Of a stretch of 48,745 nt of DNA, positions 10,354 through 17,127 are shown piece after piece. Below the pieces are notes generated by a model. The model did not search any database, was not told the origin of the DNA, and saw nothing but the letters and a program-made list of their open reading frames with translations. Source of the stretch: JAIBJN01 sp963802795. Lineage in GTDB: Bacteria; Actinomycetota; Thermoleophilia; Gaiellales; Gaiellaceae. The number at the start of each line of letters is the position of its first letter. Within the stretch, counting starts at the first letter, position 1. The stretch is from assembly GCA_963802795.1 (NCBI GenBank), contig CAWDJV010000001.1, positions 1 to 48,745 on the forward strand, read 5' to 3'. Made by a program: the position numbers and the translations under genes.

Positions 10354-10394
10354 CCGTGAGAGGGCGGCGTCCTAGGCCACTAGACGAATGCGCC
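10323..10394 (-). tRNA. tRNA-Glu (CTC)
   Basis: A complete 72-base cloverleaf: acceptor GGCGCAT pairs with ATGCGCC, the D arm reads GTCTAGTGGCCTAGGAC, the anticodon arm is GCCGCCCTCTCACGGCGG with anticodon CTC, and the T arm is CGGGTTCGAATCCCG. CCA is not encoded. Its 3' end is duplicated 4.6 kb away. Confidence 0.95.
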
Positions 10395-10444
10395 GTGCGA
10401 GCGACAGGGTAGCCGATCGCTCTCGCCTGCCGCCGCTAAACGAC

Positions 10445-10472
10445 GACAGAGGCCGGGCCGCCGGCCTCTGTC
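10445..10472. terminator. Perfect 12-base hairpin
   Basis: GACAGAGGCCGG and CCGGCCTCTGTC with a 4-base loop. On the plus strand it is followed by TCTTGC; on the minus strand by a short GTCGTTT. It probably insulates tRNA-Glu from its surroundings. Confidence 0.55.
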
Positions 10473-10663
10473 TCTTGCACGGGCTTTCCGTCGGGCGATC
10501 GGATGCTTTCGTGCGTGCGCTGATTGTGTGGACTTGCGCTCGGAAATGCAAGAGAAACACGAGCTTGAACGAGGACAGAAGGAGGCTCGGCGCGCTGCGG
10601 CCCGAACGCCGAACCTGCCTGCCGTGCCGAGTCCTTCCGCCGTGCTCCCCTGACCGGAGGGCC

Positions 10664-10669
10664 TACGAT
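10664..10669 (+). promoter_or_regulatory. -10 box of a probable leaderless promoter (PPOX gene)
   Basis: TACGAT sits six bases before the ATG at 10676; no Shine-Dalgarno is present. It decides the start against longer in-frame options. Confidence 0.5.
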
Positions 10670-10675
10670 TCACGC

Positions 10676-11173
10676 ATGCCGCAGGCCGAGCCCCGAGCCC
10701 ACCGGCCCAGGTTTCCGGAGGGGTACGGGATCTCGGCGGACCCCGACGGCCTCCTCCCGTGGAGCTGGGCGACCGAGCGTCTCGCCGGGTCGCGCAACTA
10801 CTGGATCGGCACGACGCGCCCGGACGGCTCGCCCCACGCCGCGCCGGTCTGGGGCCTCTGGGACGACGATCGGCTGGTCTTCTCGACGTCGCTGCGGTCG
10901 CGCAAGGGCCGGAACCTGAGCCGCGATCCACGCTTGGTCGCCCACGTCGAGAGCGGCGACGAGGTCGTGATCCTCGAGGGTGAGGTCGAGGTGGTCTCGC
11001 TCGACGAGCGGCTCGCCGACGCGTACGAGGCCAAGTACGGCTACCGGCCCGCCGTGGGCGAAGGGGGATCCGACGGCTGGTTCGCCCTCAGCCCACACCT
11101 CGCCCACGCGTGGCTCGAGCGGGACTACCCGAGGACGGCGACGCGGTTCACCTTCACCCGGGCGGCGGAGTAG
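10676..11173 (+). CDS. Pyridoxamine-5'-phosphate-oxidase-fold protein
   Basis: A 165-residue split-barrel flavin/F420-binding-fold protein. The first strand and loop read NYWIGTTRPDGSPHAAPVWG followed by LWDDDRLVFSTSLRSRKGRN and LSRDPRLVAHVESGDEVVIL, the standard PPOX pattern in which SxRKxxNLxRDPR contacts the cofactor phosphate. The C-terminus (TATRFTFTRAAE) is the closing strand. Actinobacterial members of this size commonly bind F420, heme or FMN; which is used here is not shown. The gene stands alone, convergent with the ZIP transporter. The start is fixed by the TACGAT box, because the longer frame upstream is arginine-rich and not family-like. Confidence 0.85.
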   Translation: MPQAEPRAHRPRFPEGYGISADPDGLLPWSWATERLAGSRNYWIGTTRPDGSPHAAPVWGLWDDDRLVFSTSLRSRKGRNLSRDPRLVAHVESGDEVVILEGEVEVVSLDERLADAYEAKYGYRPAVGEGGSDGWFALSPHLAHAWLERDYPRTATRFTFTRAAE

Positions 11174-11262
11174 ACTCCGCGGAGACCCGCGGGGAGCGCC
11201 ACTCTTTGCGGCCGATTTGGAGGGCCGCCACAGTGCTCCGGCGCGGGTCGCCTTTTGTCGGC

Positions 11263-11994
11263 CTACTCCAACGCGGAAAGGGCAAACGCGAGCCCGAAGC
11301 CCAGCGTCGTCGCGAGCCCGACAAGCTTCCCGCCGCGCTCGAACGCCTCCGGCATCATCGTGTCGGCGAGCATGGTCAGGATCGCGCCCGCGGCGAAGGC
11401 GAGGACGAAGGCGACCGTCCGGGGCGAGGCGTCCCCGAAGAGCCCGTAGCCGGCCAGTGCGGCTAGGGCCGAGACGAGCATCACGAGCACCCAGAGGGCG
11501 AGAATGTTGCGCGGTCGCCAGCCTGCAAGCCTGAGGCCCGACGTGGCCGCGATCGCCTCCGGGAGGTTCGAGAGGAAGACGGCTGCGAGCATCGCGAAGA
11601 CGATGCCTTCGCCGGCGAGGAGCGTGAGGCCGAGGACGGCCGACTCGGGCACGCCGTCGAGCACGATCCCGAGCACGATCGCAAGGGGCGAGCCTGCCTT
11701 CTGCGCGCCCGACATGCTCTTCCGCTCGCTTCCCCCTCGGCGGTCAATGGCCACGTCGCCGGCGAAGAAGACGAGCGCTCCGGCCGCGAGCCCGAGCGGA
11801 ATGGCGCCCGAACGCTTGGCGGTCGTGAAGGCCTCCTCGACGAGCTCGTACGCGACCGCGCTGATGAGGACGCCGGCGCCGAAGGCCATGATGAGGCCGA
11901 GGAGCTGGTCGTGGATCCGAAAGCGCAGGGCGAGGAGCCCGCCGAGGAGAAGGGACGACGCCGAGACGAGACCCCACGCGAAGGCGATGCCCAT
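11263..11994 (-). CDS. ZIP-family divalent metal transporter
   Basis: This 243-residue protein has eight predicted membrane helices and a cytoplasmic basic loop (DRRGGSERKS) between helices 3 and 4, as in ZIP proteins. The metal-binding pair appears as LDGVPESAVLG in helix 4 and SNLPEAIAA in helix 5; the first His of the usual HNxPEG is replaced by Asp, which occurs in some bacterial ZIPs and may shift metal preference. It probably moves zinc, iron or manganese into the cytoplasm. The gene is transcribed alone, with a hairpin (12070-12095) separating it from the upstream gene. Confidence 0.85.
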   Translation of the reverse strand: MGIAFAWGLVSASSLLLGGLLALRFRIHDQLLGLIMAFGAGVLISAVAYELVEEAFTTAKRSGAIPLGLAAGALVFFAGDVAIDRRGGSERKSMSGAQKAGSPLAIVLGIVLDGVPESAVLGLTLLAGEGIVFAMLAAVFLSNLPEAIAATSGLRLAGWRPRNILALWVLVMLVSALAALAGYGLFGDASPRTVAFVLAFAAGAILTMLADTMMPEAFERGGKLVGLATTLGFGLAFALSALE

Positions 11995-12069
11995 CAGGTG
12001 AGGCCGCCGGCCACCCCGTCCAGAACGCTGCCGATCGCCCCCGGAACGCCCGCGACGGCGTCCCGGCGG

Positions 12070-12095
12070 AGCGTCCGCCGGTCCGGGCGGACGCT
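12070..12095 (-). terminator. Hairpin after the DUF7144-like gene
   Basis: AGCGTCCGCC and GGCGGACGCT form a perfect 10-base stem with a 6-base loop, 61 bases past the stop at 12156 on the minus strand. No T run. Confidence 0.45.
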
Positions 12096-12155
12096 CGTCA
12101 GCCGGCTACGGACGGCGTGGGTAGGGCCGCCTCCGGGCATTCGCGGACGCGAACG

Positions 12156-12551
12156 CTACTCGTCGTGGAGCCCGTACATCGTGAGCGCGTAGACGACGAG
12201 GATGTTGAGCGTCACGTGCACGGCCGCGGCGATCGGGTACGCGAAGATCCAGAAGAAATTGAGGGTGGCGGCGAGCAGCCCGACCGCGATTCCGACCTTG
12301 ATCGCCCAGCGCGCGCGGCGGAACACGGCGAAGCCCGCAGCGACGAGGACGATCCCGAGGATCAAATAGAACCAGCCCCAGCCGGTGAGGTCGTTCTCGA
12401 AGATGACCGCGTCGACGGGCGTGTCGTCGTGGGCGAGAGCCCAGATGCCGTCGAGAATGTTCAGGAATCCGGCCAGGATCATCATGAAGCCCGCGAAGGT
12501 GATCCAGCGATCCGATTTCTGCTCCAGGGCGCTTCCCTGCAGGGTGGACAT
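12156..12551 (-). CDS. Small four-helix membrane protein, DUF7144-like
   Basis: The 131-residue product opens with a short cytoplasmic N-terminus and WITFAGFMMILAGFLNILDG (helix 1), then WGWFYLILGIVLVAAGFAVF (helix 2), WAIKVGIAVGLLAATLNFFW (helix 3) and HVTLNILVVYALTMYG (helix 4). This matches actinobacterial DUF7144 membrane proteins in size, helix spacing and the GW..L..G...G..V pattern. The function is unknown. The start at 12551 is chosen because AAAGGAG lies directly upstream; the longer frame (to 12722) adds only low-complexity sequence. Confidence 0.8.
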   Translation of the reverse strand: MSTLQGSALEQKSDRWITFAGFMMILAGFLNILDGIWALAHDDTPVDAVIFENDLTGWGWFYLILGIVLVAAGFAVFRRARWAIKVGIAVGLLAATLNFFWIFAYPIAAAVHVTLNILVVYALTMYGLHDE

Positions 12552-12852
12552 GGGCTCCTTTCTAGCGGGGCTTCCCCGAGGGAGCGGAACCCTGTGGCTC
12601 GTGGACGTGTCGGTCGACTCGCCCTGGCGAGCGGCGGGGCGGAATGCAGGGCAGTAGTTCGGCGCGCAGAGGCGCGAGCCTGCCTTGATCACCTTGCTGC
12701 GGGAACCGCTCGTCTGCGGCACGGCCGCATCCCCGGCCGCCGGGCACCCCGAGGAACGGTGTGATTTCTGGCGAGGAAGTCCGATGAAGAAGGCCCCGGA
12801 CGCTTTTGAGCGCCCGGGGCCTTCGACCGGCTTGTGCTGCTGTTCGGACGTG
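12552..12852. other. Intergenic region with one terminator
   Basis: No coding signal on either strand beyond arginine-rich shadows. The terminator at 12790-12823 closes the PRC-barrel gene; the remainder is the upstream region of the DUF7144-like gene. Confidence 0.5.
12790..12823 (-). terminator. Terminator hairpin of the PRC-barrel gene
   Basis: AAGGCCCCGG pairs with CCGGGGCCTT; the loop itself contains a CGC/GCG stem. It lies about 30 bases past the stop at 12853 on the minus strand. Confidence 0.7.
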
Positions 12853-13236
12853 CTACCGAGGCCTACCCCCGAAACCCTCGTAGTAGCCGCCGAGCTCCGC
12901 CATGTAGCCCTCGTCCCGGTAGTGAGCTTCGTCGAACTCGGGTGCGTTCTTGATCTCGTCCTTCGTCCGGCTGACGAACACGGTCTCGCTGTCCATGTCG
13001 ACGCGGTCGATCACGCCGGCCGGGAGCATCACCTTCTTGCCGAAGATCCAGGGGCCGGTGTCGACGACGATGTAGCTGCGGGACGTGTCATACGTCGCCT
13101 CGTCGATCTTGCCGATCCCACCGTCGACCGCCTCGACGCTCCAGCCGGTGAGGTCGAGCCCACGCTGGAGGTCCATGCCGAGGGCGTCGGCCTCACGGTA
13201 CGTCCAGAGATCCGTTGTGGTGTACGTCCTGTCCAC
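12853..13236 (-). CDS. PRC-barrel domain protein
   Basis: A 127-residue protein whose middle is a PRC-barrel: LTGWSVEAVDGGIGKIDEAT, YIVVDTGPWIFGKKVMLPAG, then VIDRVDMDSETVFVSRTKDE IKNAPE. PRC-barrels are small beta-barrels that occur alone or as RNA- or photosystem-binding domains; actinobacterial stand-alone copies are often stress-linked (family knowledge, not shown here). The C-terminal tail is tyrosine- and glycine-rich (YYEGFGGRPR). The GTG start has AAGGGG seven bases upstream. Monocistronic between a terminator and tRNA-Gln. Confidence 0.85.
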   Translation of the reverse strand: MDRTYTTTDLWTYREADALGMDLQRGLDLTGWSVEAVDGGIGKIDEATYDTSRSYIVVDTGPWIFGKKVMLPAGVIDRVDMDSETVFVSRTKDEIKNAPEFDEAHYRDEGYMAELGGYYEGFGGRPR

Positions 13237-13326
13237 TTATTACCCCTTTCGTTCCTCGGTAGCTTGCAGAGTACGGACACATGGATACCCCCAGCCGCGG
13301 ACGGGAAACCTGGGATTCGGAGACAG

Positions 13327-13352
13327 AAAACCCCCGCGCTTGCGGGGGTTTT
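13327..13352. terminator. Strong bidirectional intrinsic terminator
   Basis: AAAACCCCCGC / GCGGGGGTTTT with a 4-base loop: a perfect 11-base stem with A and T tracts on both sides. It terminates tRNA-Gln transcription and any rightward transcript. Confidence 0.85.
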
Positions 13353-13360
13353 GTCTGAGG

Positions 13361-13431
13361 CTGCGGGGCTAGGATTCGAACCTAGACTACCCGGTCCAGA
13401 GCCGGGCGTCCTACCGTTAGACGACCCCGCA
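13361..13431 (-). tRNA. tRNA-Gln (CTG)
   Basis: Cloverleaf with acceptor TGCGGGG/CCCCGCA, D arm GTCTAACGGTAGGAC, anticodon arm CCCGGCTCTGGACCGGG with anticodon CTG, and T arm CTAGGTTCGAATCCTAG. CCA is not encoded. The strong terminator follows its 3' end. Confidence 0.93.
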
Positions 13432-13472
13432 CGGCCGCGCCATTGTAGCCCGGCCGGCGAGGCCCGGGCCGC

Positions 13473-14354
13473 TCAGAGCTCGAGCTTGTAGAGCGGGATG
13501 AGGCTCTTCTCCGCCTCCGTGTCGATGTGCGCGACGACCTCGACGTACGGCTCGAGGCCGGAGCCCCGGAGCTTCGCCTTGAGGAGCTCGTCCACCTGGT
13601 AGATGCCCGACGAGTTGTTCATCGTGATCTCGATGAGCACCGGGGCGGCTTCGCCGTCCTTGATCTCGACGCCTTCGATCGCGGCTGCCGAGAGCGAGTG
13701 GATCGAGACGCGCCCGTGCTGGAACGGGATCCGGGAGCGGCCCTCGGCCATGTCGAGCGCGTCCGCGACGCGCAGGATCCCGGCCTCCAGGGTGAGCGGT
13801 CTGCCGTACTCGCGATGGCTGGTGATCGCCTGGAGGACCTCGGCGCCGACCACCGTGAGCTCGGGCTCCTCGTAGAGCCCGTCGAGCAGCTCGCGCATCT
13901 TCGGCTCCGCGAGGAAGAGGCTCCAGTCCTCGTGCCGGTCGCGATGAACCGCCATCCCGACGCAGTGGAGGAAGGCGCCCAGCGCCACGACGACCTCTGC
14001 GTCGTCCTGGGTCATCCCGTAGTCGCGGACCATGTTCGGCTCGACCCGGTGCTTGGCGAGCTGGCGCAGGAGCTTGAGCCCGATGTTGGCGACGATCTGG
14101 ATGTGCACCCACGAGTGGTCGTTGATCTCCAGCCGCTTGACGGCGTTCACGTTCGCCACGTGCCACCACGCCTTGAGCTGGTCGTCGGCGTTCACCCTGT
14201 CGACGAGCACGCGGAGCTTCTTGTTCGCCCGCGGCGGGACCCGGATGCGCATGCGCGCGAGTGCCTGCTCGGGCGTGAGCAGCGTCTCGCGCTCGGCCTC
14301 CTGCGAGACCGGTGACTCGATCTGCTCCTCGGTCTCCGGGTCGAGCTCCGTCAC
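13473..14354 (-). CDS. HD-domain metal-dependent phosphohydrolase-like protein
   Basis: This 293-residue protein carries HD-superfamily features: NDHSWVHIQIVANIGLKLL (the H of the first metal-binding helix), GAFLHCVGMAVHRDRHED and EAGILRVADALDMAEGRSR (the distal VADALD aspartate). The spacing matches the archaeal/actinobacterial HD proteins in which a basic C-terminal domain (VEIKDGEAAPVLIEITMNN) follows. The canonical adjacent HD pair is modified to HC at the second motif, so hydrolase activity is uncertain. It probably acts on nucleotides or RNA ends; no substrate is indicated. The GTG start lies seven bases after a TAGGCT box, with no Shine-Dalgarno. Confidence 0.75.
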   Translation of the reverse strand: MTELDPETEEQIESPVSQEAERETLLTPEQALARMRIRVPPRANKKLRVLVDRVNADDQLKAWWHVANVNAVKRLEINDHSWVHIQIVANIGLKLLRQLAKHRVEPNMVRDYGMTQDDAEVVVALGAFLHCVGMAVHRDRHEDWSLFLAEPKMRELLDGLYEEPELTVVGAEVLQAITSHREYGRPLTLEAGILRVADALDMAEGRSRIPFQHGRVSIHSLSAAAIEGVEIKDGEAAPVLIEITMNNSSGIYQVDELLKAKLRGSGLEPYVEVVAHIDTEAEKSLIPLYKLEL

Positions 14355-14361
14355 GTGCCGG

Positions 14362-14367
14362 AGCCTA
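14362..14367 (-). promoter_or_regulatory. -10 box of a probable leaderless promoter (HD gene)
   Basis: TAGGCT on the minus strand, seven bases before the GTG at 14354. Confidence 0.45.
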
Positions 14368-14374
14368 CACCGGG

Positions 14375-15076
14375 TTACGGGGCCGGCTCGGGCGCGGGCT
14401 CCGGAGTGACCGCCGGCTCCTTGGCCTCGCGCAGACGGAAGTAGATCAGCGCCCAGATGGCGACTACGAAGGGCGCGACGACGACCGCCCAGACGATCTG
14501 GTGGACGAGGGCCGCCAGCCAGGCGTCCAGCGGGGAGAGGAGCAGGGCGGCCACGAGCCAGATCGCGATCAGGAGGGCGATGGTCAGCACGATCGCCCCA
14601 AAGGCGTTCCAGCCGTTGCCGCGCACCAGCTCCCGGCTTCGTCCGAAGGACTCGCCGATGCCGCGGTTCTCGAGGACGATTGCCGGGATGACGGCGATCC
14701 AGATGGTCATGAGGATCAGGCCGGGAACGATGAGGAGCACGAAGCCGATCGCGAGGGCGATCGCGAGCATGACACCGGCGACGACGATCGTCCCGAGCTT
14801 CGGGAAGACGCGGCCGAACGTATCCGAGAGGGACAGGTCGGCCCGGCCGTCGCGGACGTCATTGACCGCCTCGATCAGCGTCCCCTGGAGCCAGAACGTA
14901 CCGGCGACGGAGACCAGCCAGCCGAGGAACACGCCGAAGTCGCCGAGGAGGAAGCCGAGGACGATCCCGATCGCAGCCAGGGCCAGGAAGACCACCAGCG
15001 CGATCGAGGTGAAGTGCGCCCAGTGCGCTTTGTAGAGCTGCCAGGCCTCGCCGAACACGCCGTTGAGCGGATTCAC
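14375..15076 (-). CDS. Multi-pass membrane protein (glycerophosphodiester phosphodiesterase membrane-domain-like)
   Basis: The 233-residue product has about six hydrophobic helices and a Pro/Glu-rich cytoplasmic tail (TPEPAPEPAP). The segments AWQLYKAHWAHFTSIALVVF, DTFGRVFPKLGTIVVAGVML, VPGLILMTIWIAVIPAIVLE and GESFGRSRELVRGNGW match the membrane domain attached to or resembling glycerophosphoryl diester phosphodiesterases: LYxxxxxxL, LxxxPGxxxxxxxxxxxPxxxxE and S..LvrGn.W. No catalytic domain is present. It may organise membrane or lipid traffic, but this is inference. The GTG start lies eight bases after TATGCT. Confidence 0.7.
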   Translation of the reverse strand: MNPLNGVFGEAWQLYKAHWAHFTSIALVVFLALAAIGIVLGFLLGDFGVFLGWLVSVAGTFWLQGTLIEAVNDVRDGRADLSLSDTFGRVFPKLGTIVVAGVMLAIALAIGFVLLIVPGLILMTIWIAVIPAIVLENRGIGESFGRSRELVRGNGWNAFGAIVLTIALLIAIWLVAALLLSPLDAWLAALVHQIVWAVVVAPFVVAIWALIYFRLREAKEPAVTPEPAPEPAP

Positions 15077-15084
15077 GAAGCGTG

Positions 15085-15090
15085 AGCATA
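15085..15090 (-). promoter_or_regulatory. -10 box of a probable leaderless promoter (membrane protein gene)
   Basis: TATGCT on the minus strand, eight bases before the GTG at 15076. Confidence 0.45.
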
Positions 15091-15125
15091 CGGCGGCCGG
15101 TGGACGGGTCCCGGCTCCCGAACGA

Positions 15126-16928
15126 TCAGGCGGCCGCCGCCCAGTCTCCGTACAAGGAGCGGTAGTGGCCGTCGCGGGCGACGAGCTCGTCGTGCGTTCC
15201 CTGCTCGACGATCCTGCCGTGCTCGAGGACCACGATCAGGTCGGCCCCGCGGATGGTCGAGAGGCGATGCGCGATGATGAAGGCCGTCCGGCCGGCGAGC
15301 AGGCGGCGGAGCGCGAGCTCGATCCGCTGCTCGGTCCCGATGTCCACGCTCGACGTCGCCTCGTCCAAGATGAGGATTCGCGGATCGGCGAGCAACGCGC
15401 GCGCGAAGGCGACGAGCTGGCGCTGCCCGAGCGAGAGCCGCGCGCCCCGCTCGCCGACCTGCGTCTCGTAGCCGTCCTCGAGCTGGATGACGAAGTCGTC
15501 GGCCCCGACCGCGCGCGCGGCCGCCACGACGTCGTCGTCGCTCGCGTCCGGGCGCCCGAAGGCGATGTTGTCGCGCACGGTCCCGGCGAAGAGGAAGCCT
15601 TCCTGCGGGACGATGCCGAGCTGGCGGCGCAGGCTCTCCTGCGTGACGTCGCGCAGGTCGTGACCGTCGATCGTGAGTCGTCCGTCCAGCGGGTCGTAGA
15701 AGCGCGCGAGGAGCTTTGCGATCGTCGACTTGCCGGCCCCCGTGTGGCCGACCAGTGCGACCGTCGTCCCGGCCGGGACGACGAGGTCGATCCCGTGCAA
15801 GACCTCCGGACCCGAGCCGTAGCCGAAGCGGACGCCCTCGAAGCGGACATGGCCTGTGCTCTCCGGAAGCGGCAGGGCATCGGCTCGGTCGACGATCTGC
15901 GGCTCCTCGTCCAGCACCTCCGTGATCTTGTCGAGCGCCGCGACGGCGGAGAGAAACGTGTTGTAGAGCTGCGAGAGCTGCTGGACCGGGTCGAAGAAGT
16001 TGGCGAGGTAGAGGAGGAAGGCGAAGAGGGTGCCGACCGTGACCTCGCCCTCGAGGGCGAGCCACCCGCCGTAGCCGAGGACCACGGCCGTCGCGGCCGC
16101 GGAGAGGAAGTCGACGAACGGGAAGTAGAGGCCGTTCAGGACGACGGTCTCGTGGTTCGACTCGCGGTAGCGGCCGTTGACGCTGCGGAACTGGCGCTGG
16201 TTCGCCTCCTCGCGCGTGAACGACTGGACGACGCGCATGCCGGCGATGTCCTCCGCCAGCGTGGCCGTCACGAGCCCGAGGCGCTCGCGCACCGCGCGGT
16301 AGGCGCGGGTCGAGCGGATGCGGAAGAGGCTCGTCGCGATCGCCATGATCGGGAAGACCGCAAGGGCCGCGAGCGCGAGCCGCCAGTCGAGCACGAAGAG
16401 GATGACCGCCGAGCCGATCAGCACGAGCGAGTTCTGGAAGAGGCTCGTCACGCCGTCCGTGACGAGCATGTCGAGCGCCTCGACGTCGTTCGTGATCCGG
16501 CTGATGACGACGCCTGCCCGATTCCTTTCGTAGTAGCCGAGGGAGAGCCGCTGCAGGTGGCGGAAGAGCTTGTTGCGGAGGTCGGCGAGGATGCGCTCCC
16601 CTGTCCAACCCGTGAAGTACGTCTGCGCCGCGCTCGTTCCGAGGTTCGCGAGCCCGGCGAGGACGAAGAGCCCGACGATGAGGGTCAAGTCGTCGAGATT
16701 GCCCGTGCTGATGCCGTCGTCGATCGCGAGCTTCGCCAGGAAGGGCGGCGCCAGCGCCGTGAGCGACGCCGCCACGAGAGAGACGACGGCGAGCGTCGTG
16801 CGGGCCCTGTAGGGCTTCGTCAGCCGCGCGAGCGTCGAGACGCGACGGATCGTCCGCGCCCACGACCAGTCGCCGACCTCGGCGCCCCGCTGCATCGTCA
16901 GGTGGGAGCCCGCCTGCCAGACCCTCAT
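15126..16928 (-). CDS. ABC exporter half-transporter, consensus Walker B subunit
   Basis: This 600-residue half-transporter has a six-helix type IV (MsbA-like) membrane domain (about 20-320) and a C-terminal ATPase. Walker A is GHTGAGKST, the signature is the off-consensus LSLGQRQ, and Walker B is LILDEATSSVD with the catalytic Glu, followed by a switch His in IAHRLST. With the upstream gene it would form a heterodimer whose one ATP site (this Walker B plus the partner LSGGQ) is canonical. The start at 16928 is chosen over 17054 because GGGAG precedes it and the upstream residues are low-complexity. Substrate unknown; likely drug or lipid export. Confidence 0.9.
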   Translation of the reverse strand: MRVWQAGSHLTMQRGAEVGDWSWARTIRRVSTLARLTKPYRARTTLAVVSLVAASLTALAPPFLAKLAIDDGISTGNLDDLTLIVGLFVLAGLANLGTSAAQTYFTGWTGERILADLRNKLFRHLQRLSLGYYERNRAGVVISRITNDVEALDMLVTDGVTSLFQNSLVLIGSAVILFVLDWRLALAALAVFPIMAIATSLFRIRSTRAYRAVRERLGLVTATLAEDIAGMRVVQSFTREEANQRQFRSVNGRYRESNHETVVLNGLYFPFVDFLSAAATAVVLGYGGWLALEGEVTVGTLFAFLLYLANFFDPVQQLSQLYNTFLSAVAALDKITEVLDEEPQIVDRADALPLPESTGHVRFEGVRFGYGSGPEVLHGIDLVVPAGTTVALVGHTGAGKSTIAKLLARFYDPLDGRLTIDGHDLRDVTQESLRRQLGIVPQEGFLFAGTVRDNIAFGRPDASDDDVVAAARAVGADDFVIQLEDGYETQVGERGARLSLGQRQLVAFARALLADPRILILDEATSSVDIGTEQRIELALRRLLAGRTAFIIAHRLSTIRGADLIVVLEHGRIVEQGTHDELVARDGHYRSLYGDWAAAA

Positions 16929-17062
16929 CGCCGGCCGCTCCCTTGCCTCTCGCGGGAGCGCCGGCCTTCGCGGATTTCGGGCCGTGCCGAGCGTCGGGCC
17001 TCTCCCTCTTCTCGACGCGCGCGCGCGTGGAGAACGGGAAACCCACCTCCCCAACCCGATGG

Positions 17063-17097
17063 CTCGAGCCTAACGCCGAAAGACGCGCGCGTGTGTC
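17063..17097 (+). repeat. Dispersed repeat, partial copy A
   Basis: CTCGAGCCTAACGCCGAAAG followed by an ACGCGCGCGT palindrome, matching the right-hand half of the repeats at 28516 and 45234. It lies between the two ABC exporter genes, in the opposite orientation to them. Confidence 0.55.
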
Positions 17098-17127
17098 GCC
17101 GAGCCGGGCCGAAAGCGTGCCGGTCGC

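Larger units (their letters stand above)
10395..10675. other. Intergenic region upstream of tRNA-Glu and the PPOX gene
   Basis: No gene seen. It contains the tRNA-Glu promoter region on the minus strand, one strong hairpin (10445-10472) and the leaderless promoter of the next gene. Confidence 0.5.
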